The translations under genes were made by a program, and so were the position numbers. From NCBI GenBank assembly GCA_950022655.1, contig OX465584.1, positions 24,773,469 through 24,837,468 of the forward strand: 64,000 nucleotides of DNA, read 5' to 3'. Below, piece by piece: positions 11,128-23,880 of this stretch (the stretch's first letter is position 1; each line of letters starts with the position of its first letter). The DNA is from Alentia gelatinosa (taxonomy: Eukaryota > Annelida > Polychaeta > Phyllodocida > Polynoidae). Below the pieces are notes generated by a model. That model did no database searches, was not told the origin of the DNA, and was given only the letters and a program-made list of their open reading frames with translations.

Positions 11128-11663
11128 GTATGTAGCATGCAGGACAGATCCAATAACTCTTACCAACGTGGTTGTCGGGTTTTTAAATAATTTCATTTCA
11201 AGTCCTAAGAACTGGTTCTCGTGTATATATTTCGTAACGTCAATCCGAACATTTCACTCTATATAAAAACTTATATTTGATATATATCTAAGAGTAAAAT
11301 GATATATGTTAGCATGTAAAAATACTGTCAAGGACTCTGATTGATCAATCGTTCTCATACCATGTCTACGTGGTGTGGGACTTCAGTAAATGTGTAGGAA
11401 TGAGATTTCTACCAAAATTCATCTCATATATTCGATCACCACAAAACCAACGTAAGTTTGATAGAACATATTGGCTACCCAAGCAACAAACTAAATTTGA
11501 ATAATCTTTCATCGGAACTGAATTGATTTTTCTCTGTAGATCTGTAACTTGATGCTCGTTTGTTTCTCTTTCGTCTATCATATTTCCTTTTTTGATTTAG
11601 TACGAAGCTGTTATTGGCTTAAATAGTTTTTCAATATCCATATTTCTTTTTTACTGGATTTAG

Positions 11664-11775
11664 GCGCAGGGTTAACGACTGGTGGACGCGTACCTATGTG
11701 AAGGAATACCTACCAATACTGACTAAGGACGAGCCGACGCTCGTCAACTACCTGAAACAGACTGGCATCATCGGG
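11664..11775 (+). CDS. LMF2: LMF2-like gene, last shared coding exon
   Basis: Encodes RRVNDWWTRTYVKEYLPIL then TKDEPTLVNYLKQTGIIG. The WW followed by a basic residue and EYxP corresponds to the LMF2 motif WWRRxxVxEFFPSVSL. Acceptor ACTGGATTTAG; donor GGG|GTAAGT. It leaves in phase 0, so either terminal exon (13919 or 21304) can follow in frame. Confidence 0.88.
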
Positions 11776-13059
11776 GTAAGTAGTACCACTCCTCTATACC
11801 TTACCCCACTATCGGGATGTCTAAGGAAGAGATAAGAAACAAGAAAAGCAAGATGAATAACATCTGTGAATCATAGTTACCTGTTATGTTTAGGTCATAG
11901 ACAATTCCTGAAGTCCATTGATATGAATATTTTAAGTTTGCATCCCTTAGAATTCAGTTGAAAATATTCCTTAACAACTCAGAAAAAAAATGTTGTTGTT
12001 TCAAATTATCTCCACTAATGAAATTGAAGCATCCATTTCTACTCGGTATCCTCCTATAATGAAGGTTGTGTACTTCTACCCAAGAGCCACTAATGCCCCA
12101 AGAGAACCTTGGGCCCAACAGAAGAATTAAAAGAAAAATTCTTGTCCCTCACGAGAAAAATTGAAATACAAAATATCATAATGTTTCCCCTCTAAGTGTA
12201 ATACCCTGAGATGTAGTGAAGGGAGGGCAGTGCAATCTTTAGGTGTATAGATAAAGCCTGATAGCTTTATGACTAATCTCCGGTGATTTAGCAAGTAGAC
12301 TCTAAGTGTAGTATTAACTGAAAATGGTAGTTTTGCTTACCCGAAAATTATCTCTCTTCACTAGCTTAGTAATGCTTATTTACTAGAACTAATTCTAATT
12401 CTAGAACTAATCAGATTATCTTCACGTGAATATTTGGTCCATTCTAGGATTTGAAATGTTTTATAAACTTCTCTTATACCGTGAAAAAAAAGCACATTGG
12501 CTCATCTCCTCGTTCCATTCTCTGACATTCATGACATTACGAAGACCCAATTTATGATTCCGATACCATTTATGAGGTTCTCTTATGGAGTAAACCATGG
12601 ACAGAATGCATGACTCAGCCCGGATAACGGAACATCCTCTATTACACCTCACCGAATGAAAAACAGGCTACAAAGCTTGAAAAACAGCACCTGATCACTC
12701 GATTGTCCTAAAATGATTGGCCTCTGGATGTTTTCTAAATGCACAAAAGAGGATGGGCTAAGATCCATTTCAAAGGATTCGACTTTTATAAGTTAAGTTG
12801 TCTAATGCAGAGACCTTCATGTGACGTGCTGACTTTGTGCACTGATGAATCCGTTTGTTGCGGACAGTCTGGTATTGCTGCAAGTTCACTGAGTACGTTT
12901 TCCCCAGAGTTGTTTGATATTAGTTTTCCAATGGCAGCTCTTTTCTTACGACAACATCAGTTAGATTGGCTGTCTTCTTATGCTGATGAATGTATAGCCT
13001 TATTTAGAAAAGTCTCATGGAAGAAGTTCAGTAAAATCTCGAGCCATCCTGTTTCATTC
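11776..13059. other. LMF2-like intron without a recognised gene
   Basis: AT-rich. A 112-codon open frame at 12739-13077 has no recognisable motif and lies inside the intron; it is probably chance. No splice-consistent exon was found. Confidence 0.5.
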
Positions 13060-13760
13060 AGTTTGGAAATGCCTTGAAGCATCATGCATATTTAGCATAA
13101 GTATTCTTTGAATTAACCTGCAATATTTTACGTTTGAATACCTTGAGGCACCATGTTGTATTTTGCCTTGAAAAGAACTGACGCATCATGCCTTATTTGA
13201 CCTGGAAATTTCTTGAGGTATCATACCGTAGTTAGTCTAGGGGGTATTCTTGAGACATCAAGCTAGATGTTGAAAGGGAATAACCTTAGGCATCTTAGGT
13301 ATGCATTTGATCTTAAAATGGCTTGAAACTGTCATACCGGGCATGAGGTGCTTTACTTATCCTACTTTATTTGATGTCATCGTGTCAATAGCATCATTCT
13401 ATAAGGACCATGAACTCAGTTGATGCTATATACTTTGTACGACCTATGACTTATTTCATGCAGCATACCATATTGAGTCTGAAATACCTTCTTGGCGTAG
13501 TTGACTCCCAGATAGCATGAGTTATCTTACCATTTGGTCTTGTTCTTCATGTCCTGTTTTATTTTACTTGTCAATACCTAGAAGCATATCATATCTATTC
13601 TTGTAATCAATTTTTGGTATATTATTCTGTTTTGCCATAAGGTGCCTTGAAACATCCCACTTCGTTTGCCTTTATTTACACCGTACCATAATAGACGTGC
13701 CAATGCATTCAAGTACCATACCATATTTTACCTGGAAATACCTCGAGGCATCTTGCCAGA
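13060..13760. repeat. Diverged minisatellite-like array
   Basis: Imperfect units of roughly 55-65 bp built on the word CCTTGAGGCATCATACCATA (for example near 13066, 13139, 13185, 13212, 13640 and 13740). Copies have diverged strongly. Related words (ATGCCTTGAGGCATACC) recur around 40963-41005 in the other gene's intron. Confidence 0.55.
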
Positions 13761-13918
13761 GGGGAATGGCTACGCATTACAAAACTAGCAGAAATGCATG
13801 TTCCTTCATGAACCGAGGCATAAGCCGAAAAATAGAAAAGAAATGCATGTTCTTGGAAGCGGCATGAACACGGAGTGGAGGTGTTGGGCCACTGGTAACT
13901 GTGTGTTGTTTGCTGCAG

Positions 13919-14083
13919 GAGGACGCAGCACCTGAGGAGAAGCCGAGCCTGCTGCGTCACGCCGTGGAGACGTTCAGGACGTACAGCGGCCAGCCGGAGG
14001 GCTTCCTCCTGCTCGTAGCCCTCTTCGTTACCGCCCTCGTCCTCACCTTCCTCGACCCCAGTGTCAGGCTCATCGAAAGCTGA
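13919..14083 (+). CDS. LMF2: LMF2-like gene, terminal exon A (short C-terminus)
   Basis: Encodes EDAAPEEKPSLLRHAVETFR, then SGQPEGFLLLVALFVTALVL and TFLDPSVRLIES, stop. It supplies the final membrane helix of LMF2-type proteins, followed by a very short tail. Acceptor GTTTGCTGCAG ends at 13918; phase 0 agrees with 11775. A polyadenylation signal AATAAA lies at 14338-14343, so this is a normal last exon. With this exon the protein visible in the window is 407 residues, ending shortly after the helix. Confidence 0.88.
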   Translation, partial: EDAAPEEKPSLLRHAVETFRTYSGQPEGFLLLVALFVTALVLTFLDPSVRLIES

Positions 14084-17000
14084 TTGGCTGACCACTTGTA
14101 ACAGCGCCTCCGATTGGCGAGGAAGCGTCACATGACCGCTCAATGACCAAGCTGTGGACTTGTTTCTCTTTTTCACGTTTCATCGATAAAGGTTGGGGGT
14201 AGTTGTTGATGTGGCAGCGGGACTGATCAGTTCAGTGGGAATTTTTTAAAGATCTGAGAAAAAAATATACATTTAAAAGTGGATCCGAACAAAAATCAAG
14301 GATCAATATAGAAACAACAACCAAGTAAGACATAAAGAATAAAGACTTAAAATGAAGAGGCAGCTTCTTGAGAATCTCATAATTGTAAGACTTTATTTTT
14401 GACAAATATAGTCCAGGTATGCAAAGGACAATTCTGTGAAATCAGTGATATGAAACAAAGGCAACTGTCGTCGTATTCCTACTAAGACCTGTGGAAAATG
14501 ACCGAACTTGATCCGTCCCTACCGACAAAATATGAAGAATAAATATGGTTATCTTCAGGGACAGAAAAGAAAGGAAATGCAAGACAACTTCTTTGAAGAC
14601 ACAAAGCATTATATGAGGTACTTTTTAAGGATTGTCCCGACATACAGAAACATGGACTTAACTTACGGATGTGACTGACTTCATGAATGTGACTGACTAC
14701 CCTAATGGGGAAGCTTTGCGTGGTTCGTGGGTGTATCTGGATATTATCAGTGAGTAAGTTGTGGCCAAAGGTCCCCCCAATGAGCAAATCACTGATAATA
14801 TACGGTTCTGTGCATACAATGCAAAACCGCACTCCAAACATCATGCAGGAAATAAGGCAATGGAGAACTCGAGAATCCCACTTCAGATAAACCGAAGGTT
14901 TGTATCATCATAACGTCAAATATACGTTATGGATGTACGCGTATCTAGCATAAGAAAAACCCCGCTGCCATGCTGCAATTAGAACCAGAACGGGAAAACT
15001 GCAAAGACTGTTAATTGGTGGTAATTTAGTTCACTTTGATATAAGGCATGTGCGAACAGAGATGTGGTTGTATAAGTCTGTCTGTATGTGTTAACTTGTT
15101 TAACAGAGTGTCTATCTGGTGGTGTTATGGTGATACAGGATACGTTAAGACCTGAATTCTTTAACGTGCTCCGAGCAGGTAAATGTGTATATGTATAGTT
15201 GAAGGGTGCCATGTTGAGTGACTGTGTTCTGTCAGCACATTCATTTTTATGTGTATACTACAGTGGAAAGTATATTAAGCCAGGAATAGTTTATGACTTT
15301 GATGTCGTGCTTCATCCAACACCCATGGTGGATCTTTCATAATGCACTTTTGATTAAAGCATCGGCAGTGGTAGCCTATATTCCCCTTATCATTATGGGA
15401 TATGCATGCCTGGCATTAAATTCTTGTTTATAACAAGATACCAAATGGTTGACATCTACTTCCACCAGTCCATTGGCATCTTTGACTTAAAGCTTAGATA
15501 ATTATGGTACTTCATAATTATTAATATCATTGTGTTGCTTTCATTGTCAGATGTTCTTTTATCTGATATCTTAATTGGAAAACGTCTGTGTAAATGTTGT
15601 GTTGGGTGGTGCTGGTAAACCAGTATGTTTTTTGTACTTGGTGTATGTGGTTAAGAGTTATTTTGTTTATTAATTTGTAAAGAATATAGTATCCTTCCAG
15701 TAATTTTCGAAAGATGTAAAAACAGCCTCTTTATGTCTGGTTGTGATTTCTTCGTTAAACTTGAGGTAGACTGTCTAACTCCCGATATCGGAAGAGATTT
15801 TCACTCTATGTGGTCGTGACGGTAGTATGTGACAGATATTACGAAGCCGAGCCTACTCATTTTTAACTTCTTCATATCTGTATATGACGTCTAATAACTG
15901 GCATAAAAGGTATAACTAAGTAGTGTGTATTATCTGGATCGAAACTCAAACGGATTAAAAAAGGGGTAATGAATGAGGATTGTATGATATTCCAAAGTTT
16001 CTAAAGCTTATGATCTATATGACGAATTTAAAGTCCCCAGCCCTGTCAAACAGTCCCTAACAATGCCTCAGAGAGCGAAGATTTCACCCTGGGGGTGTTC
16101 TTTAGTGGAATTTATATGGCACGTATTCTTCACAAGCCACTTCAGATTTCACCAATATTCATGCGTCCTACCTTTCAAAGAACTTCTTGGAATATGGTCG
16201 ATAGAATTGTCAATGCTGGCTTCTGTTTTAGTTTCCGTTGCTGGATAGTGAATGTAAAATGGATGATGATGATATGGCATGTACATGATACCATACGAGG
16301 AATGAAAGAAAAGACTGTATATATGTAGAGGATGACTTCTATGCTTACTGCAAGCTGCTACTTAATGAGGTTTCCTACAGATCCTGTCAAGACAAGAGTA
16401 TATGTACGTAACTCGCAAAGAGTAATACACCAGGATATATCAATAATATCCTATGTACAGAGGAGGCATTACAAATGACTGACCTCCATTTAACAAAATA
16501 CCTGTCTACTAATGGCGAGTATGACTCTCCATCTTAAGAATTTGATGATGGTAAGAACTTAAAGAAGAAGACTTAATCACGTGTGGTTATCATTTTGAAG
16601 CGATTATTAAATGGCGTTCATCTAGTATGCGTGCATGTATTTATTATTGCGGGAATGGAATCATTGAAGAATAGACTCACCTTTTCAATGTGTTATCAAT
16701 ATGGTCCGTCTGGGGAATATACAGTTTTAGGTGAAGAACAATGTTTGAATTTATATTAGTCTGGAGAGTATCTGAATGAATTTGTGGACTAAAGGGAAAG
16801 AGTGTTCAAAGAAAGGACATCCTAGGAGAAATTGAGTTTTTGTAATGTATAAATTGAACGCACACGGTAGTTGATAACTCATTTTATCTACATCTATTGT
16901 GATCTCTGTATTACCTGTGATTTACTCCATCTTTCTGTATCTGTAACTAAGTATGCTCTTTCTGTACCTGCACAGGCTCCATTGACTAAAGGTGTGTCTG

Positions 17001-20000
17001 AGGATGTATATGGGGATGATTATGTGTATACTGTGCCTTGGATGGCAGACCCTGTTCCATCCAGAATAAAAGGATATATAAGATGCCGACAAAATATTCA
17101 ATGAACAACTGCGCTAATTAACGCAATCAAAACCTGGCTTAAGACTGAAGCGAGCGATAAGGTTTTACCTGTGTATGTATCCAGTATCTAGCAATGTATT
17201 AAATCAATGCTACCACTGAGTTCTGTTTATAAGATCTTAACCTGTTCTAGAGTAGAATACCGTGTATATAGTTCCCCCAGGACCACTTGGGTAAAGAATT
17301 CGGACTCTGTGTATATATAAGAGCAAGAAACATCAAACTATTCAATGTCATAACCCTTGTTATTTACCAATTCTAGGATCAAAGGATTTTTCATCATCCC
17401 ATTTGGAATAAAATGAAAGAAATTGATGATTTTAGACAGTCGTATTGAAAGAAAAACGATTTGATTGCTACCCGTGCGTTTTGGTTCAGTTTAAATTTGT
17501 ACACTTCTTTATAAAGAGGATTCCCCAGTCAGAGGAATCTAATGAACCTTTGTTGTAATGTTAAGCAGTGGAATTTGTTGTAAATGATATTGTGTAGCTG
17601 TTAGAGAAACCAGGGCCTCTGTCATTGCCTGATTGTTCGGAAAACAATGTCATGTTTATTCCCACCCCTTTGTCCCTTCGTATAATCATAGACATAGAAG
17701 ACGGCTTATGTCTGTGGTGTGATACAGGATAAAAGAGATCATTTTTGCATTTATTGCACCCAAACTACAAATGCTGTACCTAGCGCTATGGTTCAAATGG
17801 GACCCCTTCGCTTATCCCTATCCTTCAGTGGAATACCTTAGAACTAGTTGATTTAGGGTACCCATATGTCATGTCTTTGGGCACAATTGCAAAGAGGCTC
17901 AACTTTATAAGAATGCAACCTGTCGTAAATATCTTAATTACTTAGGATTTAATCATTTATATTGTGGTTTATCAACGTACCACAGTTCGTGCCCAAAGAT
18001 AAGACATAAGTCTGGTTTAAAACAAGGTGGAAGGAATACTAAACTGCAGCAATATCAAGTGTATGTGGCGTTAGTGTCGATACACACCAGCGGTAAGCAC
18101 ATGGGATTTACACTTTACCCTCAGAGAAGGGATTCTTCTGTTATCATCTATGGAAACATCACAAAGAATAGCACATTTAAATAAACGATCAATTTTCTAG
18201 AATTACTTTGTCTGAGTTGTTATTCATCATTGCATGGACATTGCTTGTCCTTATTTGTACTAATAACCTGTTACTTGTTCGACCATCCACACTTGGCGAC
18301 ACAAGTAGCGTAAGAAGTGATCGTAGTTATTTTTCTCTATGTATACTCCATCTTGGTTTTATTACTTTTCTGATGTACTTTTGCATTTAAGCCCTGTAAT
18401 ATGCTCTGTACTGTGGAGTATAACCTAAAGCAAGGTAGACTATATCCCAAGGTAGTAAGCTCATTCTTGTCGATAATAAATAAAGCGTAGCGAAATTAGT
18501 GATACCAATAGAGCATACAACTGCTTTGCTGATGACTAACAACAGGAACACTACTACTGACACATAATCAACCCAGAATATATTAATAAAATACATAAGT
18601 CTTTCTATCTTGGATAAGGTGAACTAACTAACGTGTAAAATAGCTGAATATTCTATCCTAAAAGGCTATCCTTACCAGTTTCTTGATAGAGGCTTTGTGG
18701 TTCATTAACCCTTTAACGATCGGTGCCAATGGCCAGGCTAACCCCGTAATGACATTTGCTGATAGTAGTTTATGTAAACCACTAGGGGACGGGCACAGTG
18801 CTGTCAGAACTTATAAATCGAGTGTTCATCACGTGATATGATACACAAGCATAAATATGTTTTTTTTAAAATAAAAACACTAAATGTAATATACCAAATT
18901 CTGTAAAAATTTGATTTATATTGGTCCATTATCTAATCGTTATAAATAGTTTTTGAACATTGGGGAAATTAAGCCTCAAAGCATCATGCGTCCTTAGTGC
19001 GGGGATGTCTCCAGGCATCATGAGTTAAGAACTTTGGAAACTTAGATGCGACACGCTCTTCATCTGGTAATAACAGATTTATCCCACGTTTCACTACTAA
19101 CAATAGAAGATCAATGGCTTTGCTCTGTAGTATGGCTATGTTCATGGGGATAGAGGATCGATATTCCATTAAGGGCAATTGGAGGAACTTGTCTTATGGC
19201 CTCATGGTTTTATAGACTAACTTTTTATAAATAGCAAAAGACAAGCATACATTTTTCTTTTTTTTGATAAGTTTTATTCAAATTCTGAGCAAAGGTACAG
19301 TTCTTCCATTTGAACATCGGCGGTAGCAACCTGTACATGATTTCACATTGCGTCTTGTTTACGCATAAAAAAAGCATGTCCTTTTGTGTACTTTGGGTAT
19401 CGCTGCACCGTCATAGAACCTAGTAGAAGTCCATAGGGGCAACTCCCCTTCTGTATTCGCCGAAGGTAAGTTTATCTGAGGGAATTCTGTATTTCTACTT
19501 TTCGTACCCCCATACCTCCGTACACAGATTTCGGACTTTGAGATACATTGTGAGTGTCCAGCTTTTAAGAGGAATATGGAAAAGGAAATGTGGATTGGGA
19601 GTATCTGGAAGTCACTGTTATTGAACCTGCTATTGCGAGGATATGATCTCTGTTTTACCACTATTTTATTAGCACATCAAATTACAATGTTTGAAATGCT
19701 GAGAAATGTTCTACAGTGGAAAGGCAATATATAGACAATAATCGATGGTTTTGGGGATAGGCGGCCGTAAACCACGAAAGGTGACACATAGTAACACGCA
19801 TGCGTAAGCTATTGTATTACGAAGTCAACTTTGAGTGGTTTGCAGAGCGGCCTGTCCAAAAAAATCATCACTTGTTGTACTTATTATCCATCTTCTCCAG
19901 TGAATTAAACCCAGTAATTGCCATATTATAGGGTATGTCAATTATCTCTTCAGCACGTAATCAATGGCTTTGAGGCCGTAATCAATGGTTCCAAATCCGG

Positions 20001-21303
20001 AATCAATGGTTATAGTTTCTGAAAACATAGAAACAATGGGTAGTGGTTTACTGAATCTCCATGCATTCTAAATGAGGACTTTATAATCGATGGATAACAT
20101 CAGATTCTGCAAGCATTCATACTTGTTTTGCCAGTGCGGTAATGTCACTGCAAAACCACCTCAAATGAAATAGGGGATTGTGTTAGAGCAATGATGTTTA
20201 CTGTAGAATGTTCCTAAATCCATTTGGAACTCTTATGAACATTCTACAGTAAACATCATTGCTCTAACAATTGCAGAGGCAGGCGATATCTATGTGGCCG
20301 ACGTTCTCCATAACAACTTCTCTTATATAGTCCTCCAAATTGTCTAACCGGTGACGGGTGCCAATGAGGTTTCTTGTATGCTGCATATACAGCGGTTGAT
20401 ATCTACTAACGGATTATTACTGCAGTTGGAACTGGATAGGTTGGGATGATTGCAATTATATGTATATAGCTCAGCTCCAGTAGTCTTATATATCATCTGT
20501 AGTATAGAGAACCAATGAAAACCTCCTGGAACGACAGATAGCCGTTCATAAAACAGCGCATCTGAGACAAGCCCTCGGGCATTTGGCTGTGAACAGTAAG
20601 AGAAAATAAGCCTCATTCTCAGTCCTATCAAATGCATATCGTTGATACTTTCAATGGGTATCAACATATTTCATTTCATATTTACTATGGTCTAGTGTAC
20701 AAGTATTAGCGATTGAGACCTCCGTCAACATTTTAGCCCAAGTCCCAATGTATGTTACGGGCTGAGGCCTCGATAACATTGAGAATCTGGAATAGATAGA
20801 CATATATTATAATGCTTATAGCATATATATGTCGAAATTATAGAGGTGAAGTTTATGGCAATATTGAAATCGCTTTTGATACGTTAAGAATATAAAAGAT
20901 TAGTCTAATATGATTTTTTGTGTACAAGAGTCTCAACTTGAATGGGAAATAATCTTAAATATTGCACTGGACAAGAGGAATATGGACACCCCAAGCGATT
21001 TGTGCGGAAGCTAAGTCGCCATGATTTTCTTGTACTACTTCCAGATCCAATAGAGTATTACTATGATCTATCATGTTTAACAAAATGAGGTTTAAAGAAA
21101 GAAATTGCACATACATATAATTAGTAATTTTCAACTTTATTCATAATTTTACCTGGCCCTTTTTAATTTAAAAGCCTGATACTAATTTTCAGGTGAAGTC
21201 ATGAAAAAAATACTAAGCCCATGGTTACTTTTAGGTGAGGATTCTGTAATGCAACTATCCTGCCATAGCAGTATTACAGGACAAAGTGTGTTTTCATTCA
21301 CAG
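14084..21303. other. 3' UTR of isoform A and long intron to terminal exon B
   Basis: 7.2 kb without a recognised coding exon. 14084 to about 14360 is likely 3' UTR (AATAAA at 14338). The remainder is AT-rich and unique-looking except for the perfect hairpin at 20182-20268. Open frames of 60-120 codons here show no family motifs. Confidence 0.5.
20182..20268. repeat. Perfect 32-bp inverted repeat with a 23-nt spacer
   Basis: The arm 20182-20213 (starts GTTAGAGCAATGATG, ends TAGAATGTTC) is exactly complementary to 20237-20268. The spacer is 23 nt. The whole is 87 nt, a pre-miRNA-like size, but full complementarity is unusual for an animal miRNA precursor. No other copy was noticed in the window. 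Confidence 0.85.
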
Positions 21304-21765
21304 AAAAGACTGGATGCCCCTAAGTCCCCCACCTCCCGATTGGGGGCGCTCGTGAGGAGTGTGCGGTACGTCATTGGTCAGCCTGAGGGCTTTGTCTTCT
21401 TGAGCCTGCTATTCTGGCCTGTGAACATCCTCCCTCTACTCTACACCCGTGTGTGCAGACGTCGTGACGTCAGAACGCGAGGCCCTGCGTCTCCAGCGTC
21501 CCCGAAACACTCGGCAGGTGGCAGTATCGTCTGGCGGATGATGAATTTCGTGAAAACTCTTCTGGTGTCGTTAGGAATGGTAGCCGGGATATATTTGAGT
21601 GATGTTTTTTCTCGCAGCTCATGTCGGAAAGTTCAAGTTAACTTTCAAAAGTGTCTGGTGTATGTTGACTATGAGGGAAGTTATGTATTGAGTGGAGTAG
21701 CCTATTTGATACGGAAATTGTTGGATTTGACAAGATACATACATGGAGATAAGAAACGTCCATGA
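21304..21765 (+). CDS. LMF2: LMF2-like gene, alternative terminal exon B (long C-terminus)
   Basis: Encodes 153 residues starting KRLDAPKSPTSRLGALV. The following IGQPEGFVFLSLLFWPVNIL parallels terminal exon A (SGQPEGFLLLVALFVTALVL) at the same position before the last helix, so the two exons are homologous. B then adds a basic loop (TRVCRRRDVRTRG), a second hydrophobic segment (FVKTLLVSLGMVAGIYLSDV) and a tail of about 50 residues ending DKKRP. Acceptor CATTCACAG ends at 21303 and its phase (0) fits donor 11775. Using B requires skipping exon A. Total coding length visible with B is 506 residues. It might instead be the remnant of a second tandem LMF copy, but no other LMF exons were seen between 14.1 and 21.3 kb. 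Confidence 0.75.
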   Translation, partial: KRLDAPKSPTSRLGALVRSVRYVIGQPEGFVFLSLLFWPVNILPLLYTRVCRRRDVRTRGPASPASPKHSAGGSIVWRMMNFVKTLLVSLGMVAGIYLSDVFSRSSCRKVQVNFQKCLVYVDYEGSYVLSGVAYLIRKLLDLTRYIHGDKKRP

Positions 21766-22860
21766 CACTATATAATCGTTTCTAGATGAATGGCCTTCCA
21801 TACAGCGGGATACCATATATGTTAAAAGGTTTTGTTAAGGCACTTCATTTGCAAGTGATTGAATCCGAAAAGATGAAACTCTAATAAGACACTACTAATT
21901 GACCTCCATTCCCTGAAAAGGAAGTGTGGATTTTGGTATAGATGAGATTGTCACTTTACTTAAGAATCTCGAGTTTTATATACATGTATTTCCTTTATTC
22001 TATAAAGATATTCATAATGCAAAACATATTTCCACAGCTGAATCACAACCACAACCTGAAGCAAAACCCTGATATATCACCTGTACAGTATTAATTTATT
22101 TGATTATACCTTTAACCAAAAGAAAAATGAGAAGTGATACATGGAATTTTATAGGGGATGATACTGAGATGTGATGATGGTTTAATATATTTCTATAGGT
22201 TTTTTTCAGTTTTATATCTCTCGTGAGATAACTAACATTGTCTAGTCTGGCATTCGGATTACACCTAATTTCTTAATACTCCTTTTGTAGGCTGGTTTAC
22301 GAGGTAACACTTTGATTTCTATATCAAGTTCATTCCAGGTAATTTATGATGGGACTTTGTTTTTCCGTTTTTCTCTCTTAGGCCGTGGCAGTTTAACCTT
22401 CTAAAGCTTGTCTTTGTGATCTAAGGACAGTCCCTCGATTTATATCTCTTTTGTATACTCCGACGACCATCATACTCAGATGGGTCCAAAGAGAGCAGGG
22501 GGCTGGTGTTTTCACCGTTCCCCCCTTTTGGAAAGTGTAATTGTAAGAAATTTGGGTTTTTATTCCCCAACACCATTCTTTGGATAAAGATAATTTATGG
22601 ATGGGCTGATCTCATTCCCGTTTTATTCGCTTGAGTACGCCCCTTGTAGCGAATTTAGATGACAGGTTCTGGGTTTTTACAGAATTAGATCGTGACGCGC
22701 GCATAGCTCTTGAAGTGTGCAGGATCACACTGCCCTGAATCAAACATCTGTTATTTCTGAGCTGTCTTATACTAGTGTCATTACTGTTTAAGTCTGAATG
22801 ACATTGCAGAATGGCCGACGGCCGACAAAACCTATTTGAATAGTTTTTGCTAGGGTGGTA

Positions 22861-23391
22861 CTAATGGGCCAGCACAGCCCCGCTGCTTTGTGGCCATGCA
22901 GTCAATCGGGTAGCTATCGGCACAGTGGAGCAGCCCTCAGCTGGTCAACGGCTGACGTGGGGAATAGGATACTACACAATATTGGCTGGTTTCAGATACA
23001 AGCGGTCGTATATGCTCCTAGGAGATGACGCGTAATAATATCCGAGGCAATTCCGAGGAGCCTACAACCCCTTTTATCTTAAACCAGTCTATATTGTATT
23101 TATCATTCACCTTTTCCTGACAAGCGGGATACCCATGTTAGTTCACTTTAGGTACGCACTATTTTGTCATACGCACTATTTTTCTGTATTCACCGGGTTT
23201 TGTAGCCTTTTGTATTAGTTGTATGATAAACACACATTACCAATAGCTGGCGGCCGTCCACCGGGTGGGCAGCTCCACTGCAGCAATAGCTACTTGGCTG
23301 ACTGCCATTGACTGCATGGCCGCAACAGAGCAGCGCATGGCCACTGGCGGTGTGTGAGCCTCTCAGCCGACCCCGTGGAACAGGCCCTTTA
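22861..23391. mobile_element. Imperfect inverted-repeat TIR element with a nested MITE
   Basis: The left part (GGCCATGCAGTCAATCGGGT, CACAGTGGAGCAGCCC) is inversely repeated on the right (GGGCAGCTCCACTGCAG, GACTGCATGGCC). The right end read inward is AAGGGCCTGTTCCACGG, resembling the TIRs at 3297, 42844 and 46520. The MITE copy at 23091-23238 sits in its loop. Confidence 0.5.
23091..23238. mobile_element. MITE-like element, copy B (about 148 bp)
   Basis: Starts TGTATTTATCATTCACCTTT and ends GTATTAGTTGTATGATAAAC. It shares the words TACGCACTATTTTTC and TTTGTATTAG with copy A at 2777-2975. It lies in the loop of the inverted repeat 22861-23391. Confidence 0.55.
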
Positions 23392-23880
23392 GACCTGGCT
23401 ACCTGTTGGAGAATGGCTGCTTGGTTTCCAGAGGTATGAGCCGCCTCTTTTTACAAGTTTTTATGTAATACTAATCTCACTTAGTTTACTCATGCATATA
23501 ATCCCATTGTCACCAGGCAGGCAGTCGTTCTAGACCACGGTCTCAATGCTAGCTGCCGACAGTCATAAAAACATGAACACTGCTTAAATAGTGTGAGTTT
23601 GTGTGGCAGAATCGTTTCCAAAAATGAAAACTAGGAACCCTGAAAAGGACGTCTTTTGAATGGTGAGGCAGATTCTCATCCGATACAAAATAATGAACCT
23701 GCTTTCGTTCATATTCTTTGGTGTATGTATCATGGAAAGGGAAAACATTTCTCACTCCATGCATCATTGTGTTGAAATTAAAGAATTATATATTATAGCT
23801 TTTACAACAGACTATTTTGTATGCGTGTGCACACTTCTGCACAGATGTTACTTCCTTGGAGATTGTATATTTACGTATTA

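Noticed and set aside
12739..13077. 112-codon open frame in an LMF2 intron
   Set aside because: No motif, no splice support, AT-rich intronic context; a length expected by chance.
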